A stretch of 36,067 nt of DNA, taken from positions 1-36,067 of the forward strand of contig NZ_LGDY01000141.1 in NCBI RefSeq assembly GCF_001279525.1. Direction: 5' to 3'. The first letter of the stretch is position 1. The number at the start of each line of letters is the position of its first letter. The position numbers and the translations under genes are program-made. A model generated the notes under the pieces. The model made no database searches and was not told the origin of the DNA. It saw only the letters and a list, made by a program, of their open reading frames with translations. Shown piece by piece: positions 31,685-36,067 of this stretch. The stretch is from Nocardia sp. NRRL S-836. GTDB taxonomy: Bacteria > Actinomycetota > Actinomycetes > Mycobacteriales > Pseudonocardiaceae.

Positions 31685-32257
31685 ATGGCGGTGCATCTCA
31701 CCAAGATCTACACGCGCGTGGGCGACGACGGCACGACCGGTCTCGGCGACTTCTCCCGCGTCCAGAAGACCGATCCGCGCATCGAGGCCTACGCCGACGT
31801 CGACGAGACGAACGCGTCCCTCGGCGTGGCCCTGGCCCTGGGCTCCCTGCCCGACGACGTCCACGACGTCGTCCGCAAGGTCCAGAACGACCTCTTCGAC
31901 GTCGGAGCAGACCTCTGCACCCCGATCGTCCCCGACCCGAAGTACCCACCGCTGCGCATCACCCAGGCCTACGTGGACCGCCTGGAGAGCTACTGCGACA
32001 CGTTCAACGAGCGCCTGGCCACACTGGACTCGTTCATCCTGAACGGCGGCACCCCCGGCGCAGCCCTGCTGCACCAGGCCCGCACCATCGCCCGCCGCGC
32101 GGAACGCCGCGCCTGGTCACTCGTCGAAGCCGACGCCGAACGCACGAACGTCCTGACGGCCAAGTACCTGAACCGCCTGTCGGACCTGCTGTTCATCCTG
32201 GCGCGGGTGGCCAACCCGGACGGCGACGTGCTCTGGAAGCCCGGCGGCAACGCCTGA
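31685..32257 (+). CDS. Cob(I)alamin adenosyltransferase (PduO type)
   Basis: This 190-residue trimeric-type ATP:cob(I)alamin adenosyltransferase makes adenosylcobalamin, the cofactor of ethylmalonyl-CoA mutase. The ATP-binding N-terminal motif TRVGDDGTTGLGDFSRVQK is intact, with ADVDETNASLG and the later RRAERRAWSL and YLNRLSDLLFILAR segments that line the active site. The ATG at 31685 has TAGAGT 7 nt upstream and is leaderless. It is divergent from murA. Conservation of this neighbourhood with mycobacteria means the link to the mutase genes may be partly coincidental, but the cofactor connection is real. Confidence 0.94.
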   Translation: MAVHLTKIYTRVGDDGTTGLGDFSRVQKTDPRIEAYADVDETNASLGVALALGSLPDDVHDVVRKVQNDLFDVGADLCTPIVPDPKYPPLRITQAYVDRLESYCDTFNERLATLDSFILNGGTPGAALLHQARTIARRAERRAWSLVEADAERTNVLTAKYLNRLSDLLFILARVANPDGDVLWKPGGNA

Positions 32258-32289
32258 CAGCCGGGGCAGCGACCCGCTGAAGGCGTCTT

Positions 32290-32721
32290 TCAACTAGCCC
32301 AGGGAATGGACCGGCCCGGAGGCGCTGACTCCAACCAGGACAAGAATCCTGTCAGCGCATCCGGGCCCATCGCGATCTCGACCTCACCCGACGCGGACCG
32401 GCACCGCAGCACCGTCGCCCCCACCGGCATCGCATACGCCTCGGGCCCCGTGGGCTCCCGCCGCGCGTCGATCTCAAGGCCGTCTCTGGAAATCATCTCG
32501 TCCGGACGGGACCCCAGCGAAAGCACCCGGAACCAGGCGAACGAGTCGCCCCGGTAGTGCCCCACGCCGAGGTGCCAGCCCCGTCCGCGGTCGTCGAACC
32601 GGCTGCGCAGGGCGACGTGCACGCCGCCTTCGCGCAGCAGCCGGATCCGGCGCCAGGCGAAGTAGGCGATGACGACCGCCGCCACGAAAAGGATCGATCC
32701 GGCAATCTCGGTGATCCCCAT
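32290..32721 (-). CDS. DUF2550 family membrane-anchored protein
   Basis: This 143-residue protein has one N-terminal transmembrane helix (about 5-25, IAGSILFVAAVVIAYFAWRRI) and a soluble domain (WHLGVGHYRGDSFAWFRVLSL, then RCRSASGEVEIAMGPDALTGFLSWLE). DUF2550 proteins lie next to atpC in many actinobacteria; their function is unknown. The ATG lies 22 nt after the atpC stop, so they form one transcript. It is convergent with the adenosyltransferase gene. Confidence 0.88.
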   Translation of the reverse strand: MGITEIAGSILFVAAVVIAYFAWRRIRLLREGGVHVALRSRFDDRGRGWHLGVGHYRGDSFAWFRVLSLGSRPDEMISRDGLEIDARREPTGPEAYAMPVGATVLRCRSASGEVEIAMGPDALTGFLSWLESAPPGRSIPWAS

Positions 32722-32743
32722 GGCTGGGCCCTCGCGCCCGGTC

Positions 32744-33109
32744 TCAGGCCGACTGTTCCACGGCCCGCACACGCGCTGTCGCACGTGCGCGTTCTGCGTC
32801 GTCCGCGTCCTGCAGCGCCGATCGCGCCGCGTCCACGTCGATCTCGCCCGCGAGCTCGGCGTCCTCGGCGAGAATCGATACGCCGGAACCGGTCACGGAC
32901 AGGAAGCCACCATGCACGGCGGCGGTCACCAGTGCGCCGTCCGTCGTGCGGATTCGCACCACACCGCCCTCGACCAGCTGACCGAGAACGGGCTCGTGAC
33001 CGGGCAGGATGCCGATCTCGCCCTCGGTCGTCTGCGCCGAAACGGAAGTGGCCTCACCGGACCACAGGCGGCGTTCAACGGCGACCAGTTCAACGGTCAT
33101 CTCGGCCAC
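32744..33109 (-). CDS. atpC: ATP synthase epsilon subunit
   Basis: This 121-residue protein is the F1 epsilon subunit, which links the rotor to the catalytic head and can inhibit ATP hydrolysis. The N-terminal beta-sandwich ([44 protein letters not shown]) is followed by a C-terminal helical hairpin ([21 protein letters not shown]). The GTG start has AGGGAG 6 nt upstream; a TAGACT -10-like hexamer (33147-33142) lies further up. Unusually, no atpD precedes it. The next genes upstream on this strand encode an ABC exporter, so atpC with DUF2550 appears to have its own promoter. Confidence 0.94.
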   Translation of the reverse strand: MAEMTVELVAVERRLWSGEATSVSAQTTEGEIGILPGHEPVLGQLVEGGVVRIRTTDGALVTAAVHGGFLSVTGSGVSILAEDAELAGEIDVDAARSALQDADDAERARATARVRAVEQSA

Positions 33110-33156
33110 GCGCATCTCCCTCGTCGTCTGGAGTCGAACTGAGTCTAAACGGTCGC

Positions 33157-33187
33157 CTGACACCCTTGCCGCCCCGCCCGGTGTCAG
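33157..33187. promoter_or_regulatory. Inverted repeat between atpC and the sigma-factor relic
   Basis: CTGACACC (33157-33164) and GGTGTCAG (33180-33187) form an 8-bp inverted repeat around 15 nt. It is next to the atpC -10-like hexamer and 27 nt before the GTG of the sigma-factor relic. It may be a terminator without a T-run or an operator; I cannot decide. Confidence 0.35.
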
Positions 33188-33214
33188 CGCGTTCGCCGAC
33201 CGCCGGAGGGGGAC

Positions 33215-33304
33215 GTGCACGGGTTCGGGGAGTTCGTGGCGCTGCGCGCGCAAGCCTTGCCGCGCACCGCAGACCTGTTGTGCGGCGGCGACTTGCAGCC
33301 ATAG
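33215..33304 (+). pseudogene. Truncated SigE-family RNA polymerase sigma factor relic
   Basis: GTG 33215 has GGAGGGGGAC directly upstream. The frame encodes 29 residues beginning [20 protein letters not shown] and ending LLCGGDLQP before a TAG. This matches the extreme N-terminus of SigE-family ECF sigma factors (EEFVxxRxxALLRTAYLLTG), which are normally about 170 residues. The rest of region 2 and all of region 4 are missing. The fragment that follows reads in another frame. It looks like a deletion scar, although a functional micro-ORF cannot be excluded. Confidence 0.6.
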
Positions 33305-33305
33305 C

Positions 33306-33546
33306 CCGTGTTGCCGAGACTGACGTCTCAGCGGCACCGAGGGTGTTCTGGGCGACAACCACTCCCGCCGGCTCGGTCGTGCCCGATGCCGTGATGCCGG
33401 TGCGGATCACGTTGCCGGACGGCCAGGGCCTCCTGCTCCCCCAAGCGCGCGCACTGCTCGGCCCTGAGGACGCAGGGCTCGCCCCGTCAGGCGCCACGGA
33501 GGTCGCGCTGTGGCAGTCCGGCCGGACCACGGTCGTCCCGTTGTGG
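33306..33546 (+). pseudogene. C-terminal fragment of an unidentified protein downstream of the sigma relic
   Basis: In the plus frame from about 33306 to the end of the convergent ABC gene, codons have GC-rich third positions. The peptide looks like real protein: [20 protein letters not shown], then [20 protein letters not shown] and SGATEVALWQSGRTTVVPLW. No start with a ribosome-binding site fits. SigE-family sigma genes are often followed by a gene for a partner, so this may be the tail of that partner joined to the sigma N-terminus by a deletion. No clear native stop is found before the frame enters the ABC gene. Confidence 0.4.
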
Positions 33547-35274
33547 TCAGCCGTGCCACGACCGCCACAGCGCCGAGTACGTGCCGTCGAGGGCAACCAG
33601 CTCGTCGTGCGTGCCCAGCTCCACGACCCGGCCGGCGTCGACGACCGCGATCCGGTCGGCATCCCGCGCGGTCTGCAGCCGGTGCGCGATCGCGATCACC
33701 GTGCGGCTCTCCCGCACGGCCGCTATCGCGCGCTCGGCGTGCCGGGTCGTCGCCGGGTCGAGCGACGACGTGGCCTCGTCCAGCACCAGCGTGTGCGGAT
33801 CGGCGACCTCGACCCGGGCGAGCGCGAGTTGCTGTGCCTGAGCGGGGCCCAGCGTCACACCACCCGCGCCGAGCACCGTGTCCAGCCCGTCCGGCAGCGC
33901 CTCCACCCACCGCGCACCCACTGTCCGCAACGCCTCGGCCAGCCGCTCGTCCGGCGCGCCGGGAGCCGCCATCGCCAGGTTCTCCCGCAGGGTGCCGATG
34001 AAGACGTGGTGCTCCTGCGTCACCAGCACGACTCGTTGATCGCCCGCCGCCACAAGGTCCGCGACCGGCACGCCGCCGACCAGCACCGATCCCTCCCTCG
34101 GCCGGTCGACCCCGGCGATCAACCGTCCCAGCGTCGACTTGCCCGCACCGGACACGCCGACGACCGCGAGCCGTTCGCCCGGCTGCACCACGAGGTCCAC
34201 GCCGTGCAACACCTCGTGTCCGTCCACATAGGAGTACCGCACCCCGCGCAGCTCGATGAGGTCACCGTCGGGCACACCGGTCTCCCGTGCGGGCTCGACC
34301 TGCGCCCCGATCCCCTCGACCCGCGCGAACGACGCCGCACCGCGCTGGAGGTTCTCCGCCCAGAACAGAATCCGGTCCATCGGGTCGACCAGTCGCCACA
34401 CCAGCAGGCTGCCGGTGACCACGACGTCGATCCCCACCCAGCCGGAGAGGTGCGAGAGACCACCGACCAGCAGCACCAGCGCGGTCGGCAGCACGTTGAC
34501 GAACTCGACGACCGGGAACAACACGCTGCGCAGCAACAAGGTCCGCATCCGGGTCGCGTGCGAGACGGCGATGGCCCCGTCCGAGGCCGCCACCACCCGC
34601 GCCCGCAGCCCGTAGGTCTCGATGGTCCTGCTGCCCTCGCCGACCGCCGCGGTCAGCTCGGCCACGTCCGCACCGGCCTCGCTCTCCGCGAGGTAGGCGG
34701 TCCGCGCCCGCCGGAGGTACCAGCGCAGCACCCACGCCACGACCGGCATCCCGGTCAGCGCCGCCAGTCCGAGCACCGGGTCCAGCAGCAAGACCGCCAC
34801 GAACACCACCGCCAGGTGCACCACGCCGGTGAACACCTCGGGCGCGCCGTCCCGCAGCGTCACGCCAACGGTGCCCACGTCGCTCGTGACGCGCGTGAGC
34901 AGGTCACCGACACCGAGCCGGTCCACCACCCGCGCCGGCAACGCCAGCGAGCGCGCCACCGCCTCCTCCCGCGACGACGCCAGCACCCGCTCACCCAGCC
35001 GCGTCGCCAGCAGACTGCTGTACCGCACCAGCACCAGGTGCACCACCGCCGTCCCCAGGACTCCGGCCGCCATCCAGTCCACAGTGGACAAGGTCAGTCC
35101 ACCGCGCTGGATCCCACCCACGATCTTGCCCAGCAGGTAGGGCCCGACCAACCCGGCCAGCGCCGTCGCGAGGGTGAGCAGCGACACCGCCACCAGCGCA
35201 CCGCGTTCGCCCCGCATCAGCCGCAGCGCCGCCCGCCGCACCTCCTGCCGGTCCGCGACCGGCAACCGGGTCAC
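33547..35274 (-). CDS. ABC exporter half-transporter with active Walker motifs but degenerate signature
   Basis: This 575-residue fusion of a six-helix exporter membrane domain (about 20-310) with a nucleotide-binding domain (about 345-575) has an intact Walker A (GVSGAGKST, 373-381), Q-loop (VTQEHH), Walker B (LVLDE, 496-500) and switch His531 (AIAHRL). The ABC signature, normally LSGGQ, is LGPAQ (475-479). The GTG overlaps the stop of the upstream half-transporter (GTGA at 35271-35274) with GGAGGA just before, so they are coupled and form a heterodimer. The composite ATP site made of this Walker A and the partner's intact signature should be the active one. Substrate unknown; resistance, lipid and peptide exporters all share this form. 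Confidence 0.93.
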   Translation of the reverse strand: MTRLPVADRQEVRRAALRLMRGERGALVAVSLLTLATALAGLVGPYLLGKIVGGIQRGGLTLSTVDWMAAGVLGTAVVHLVLVRYSSLLATRLGERVLASSREEAVARSLALPARVVDRLGVGDLLTRVTSDVGTVGVTLRDGAPEVFTGVVHLAVVFVAVLLLDPVLGLAALTGMPVVAWVLRWYLRRARTAYLAESEAGADVAELTAAVGEGSRTIETYGLRARVVAASDGAIAVSHATRMRTLLLRSVLFPVVEFVNVLPTALVLLVGGLSHLSGWVGIDVVVTGSLLVWRLVDPMDRILFWAENLQRGAASFARVEGIGAQVEPARETGVPDGDLIELRGVRYSYVDGHEVLHGVDLVVQPGERLAVVGVSGAGKSTLGRLIAGVDRPREGSVLVGGVPVADLVAAGDQRVVLVTQEHHVFIGTLRENLAMAAPGAPDERLAEALRTVGARWVEALPDGLDTVLGAGGVTLGPAQAQQLALARVEVADPHTLVLDEATSSLDPATTRHAERAIAAVRESRTVIAIAHRLQTARDADRIAVVDAGRVVELGTHDELVALDGTYSALWRSWHG

Positions 35275-36067
35275 CGGCTCTCCTCCAGCGCCGGGTCGAG
35301 GCGCACCACGTGGTCCGCCTGCCCCACCCACAACGGCGACGACGACACGACCACCGTGGTCCGCCCGTCCCGCACCTGCTTCACCCGCCGCGCGACCACC
35401 CCTTCGGTCACCGCGTCGAGCGCCGACGTCGGCTCCACCAGCACCAGCACCTCCGGCGCACTGAGCAGGGCCCGCACAAGCCGCAACCGCTGCCGCTGCC
35501 CGCCGGACACGTTGCGCCCTTGCGCCTCCAGCTGTGACTCCAACCCGTCCGGCAACGCCTCCACGACGTCCACCGCAGCAGCAGCCCACACCGCCTGCTC
35601 CAACGCCAGTTCGTCGTGCTGCGCCACCGAGACGGCCTCCCGCACCGTGCCGCGGAACAGGTAGTCGTCGTTGTCCGCCACCAACCCCAACGGCTCCACC
35701 ACCTCCCGAGCCGCTTCCGCATCCGCCGACACGACCACCGTTAACGCACCGCGCTGAACCGCGATCCCCGCCGCCCGCTCCCCCTCGTCCGGCCGCAACG
35801 CCAGCAGCTCTACGACCCGCCGTGCCGACACCAACGCTCGCGGCACCGAGTCTGCCGACTCCACCAGGAAACTGACCGGCACGAGCAACGTGGTGACGTA
35901 GAGGTAGACCGCCACCATCTCGGGAACGGTGATCTCCCCGCTCACCGCCATCCGCGCCACGATCCACGTGACCACCGCCAGGAACAGCACGGGCAGCACC
36001 CACATCACCTGCACCCAGCTGTGCCACACGGCCACCCGGTACCCATCGGCCCGCACATCCGCGGACA
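35271..36067 (-). CDS. ABC exporter half-transporter with degenerate ATP site (partial, 5' end outside window)
   Basis: The frame is open to the right edge, so the N-terminus is missing. What remains is the end of the membrane domain (VMWVLPVLFLAVVTWIVARM, YLYVTTLLVPVSFLVESADS) and a nucleotide-binding domain. Walker A is gone (VVVSADAEAAREVV in place of GxxGxGKS), the Walker B Asp is Val (VLVLVEPTSALD) and the switch His is Ser (VVSSSPLW). The signature is good (NVSGGQRQRLRLVRALL). It cannot bind ATP normally itself but can complete the partner's site. It is directly coupled to the gene at 33547-35274. Confidence 0.9.
   Translation of the reverse strand, partial: SADVRADGYRVAVWHSWVQVMWVLPVLFLAVVTWIVARMAVSGEITVPEMVAVYLYVTTLLVPVSFLVESADSVPRALVSARRVVELLALRPDEGERAAGIAVQRGALTVVVSADAEAAREVVEPLGLVADNDDYLFRGTVREAVSVAQHDELALEQAVWAAAAVDVVEALPDGLESQLEAQGRNVSGGQRQRLRLVRALLSAPEVLVLVEPTSALDAVTEGVVARRVKQVRDGRTTVVVSSSPLWVGQADHVVRLDPALEESR

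Noticed and set aside
30049..33109. Ribosomal RNA operon near murA
   Set aside because: In M. tuberculosis rrn lies next to murA, so I looked for it, but the flanks here are fully occupied by protein genes and no rRNA-like sequence or tRNA was seen in the window.
32557..35664. Very long plus-strand open frame opposite atpC and the ABC genes
   Set aside because: It is a GC-rich antisense shadow, rich in Arg/Pro/His with no domain, and crosses well-supported minus-strand genes. Only the 33306-33546 part, which is not opposite a gene, was kept as a possible relic.

Overview
This window is high-GC actinobacterial DNA, most likely from the Pseudonocardiales (Lentzea, Saccharothrix or a relative); that placement is an inference from gene content and style. 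Supporting signs are GC-rich third codon positions, many GTG starts, many leaderless genes (a TANNNT -10 hexamer 6-8 nt before the start codon), lipoproteins of the DUF3558 type, NucS mismatch repair, a DivIVA/Scy-like coiled-coil protein, and a MurA with Asp in place of the active-site Cys.

Layout. 1-566: repeat-rich DNA without a supported gene. 566-3335 (-): thiolase, MeaB and a small membrane protein in one operon. 3448-8897 (+): methylmalonyl/ethylmalonyl-CoA epimerase, crotonyl-CoA carboxylase/reductase (Ccr), a DivIVA-like protein and a tandem-duplicated 3-hydroxyacyl-CoA dehydrogenase. 8947-10063: a lipoprotein and two small zinc-binding proteins. 10064-10771: a degenerate 31-bp tandem array. 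10772-11999 (-): hydrolase and GNAT pair. 12000-12780: a second simple-repeat tract. 12781-15105 (-): dhaKLM. 15186-16244: siderophore-binding lipoprotein behind an iron box. 16268-21043: aldehyde dehydrogenase, a second lipoprotein, a sodium:solute symporter with a small partner membrane protein, and a 30-codon ORF. 21375-24650: nucS, a Nudix hydrolase, a GlxA-type regulator, a DJ-1/PfpI protein and a DUF2269 protein. 24651-25625: an intact IS982-family element. 25636-29976: SDR, XRE regulator, crotonase-like protein and ethylmalonyl-CoA mutase. 30081-33109: small membrane protein, murA, cobalamin adenosyltransferase, DUF2550 protein and atpC. 33215-33546: relic of a sigma-factor locus. 33547-36067 (-): a heterodimeric ABC exporter, the first gene cut by the window edge.

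The metabolic theme is acetyl-CoA to ethylmalonyl-CoA and methylsuccinyl-CoA: thiolase, 3-hydroxyacyl-CoA dehydrogenase, Ccr, epimerase and ethylmalonyl-CoA mutase, supported by MeaB (mutase chaperone) and a PduO-type adenosyltransferase (coenzyme B12). These genes are spread over about 30 kb. The best finding is that their promoters share one 18-bp palindrome, consensus GGTTACT-N4-RGTAACC. It lies before the thiolase/epimerase pair, Ccr, the dehydrogenase and the mutase, and also before the aldehyde dehydrogenase at 16268-17773. This looks like an undescribed local regulon whose regulator is not in the window.

Other notable points: the 31-bp array; atpC standing without atpD upstream; two ABC half-transporters whose nucleotide-binding domains are degenerate in complementary ways; a tandem dehydrogenase whose second cofactor site has changed; an epimerase with Gln at a usual His metal ligand; and a backbone that appears colinear with the M. 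tuberculosis Rv1311-Rv1323 region.
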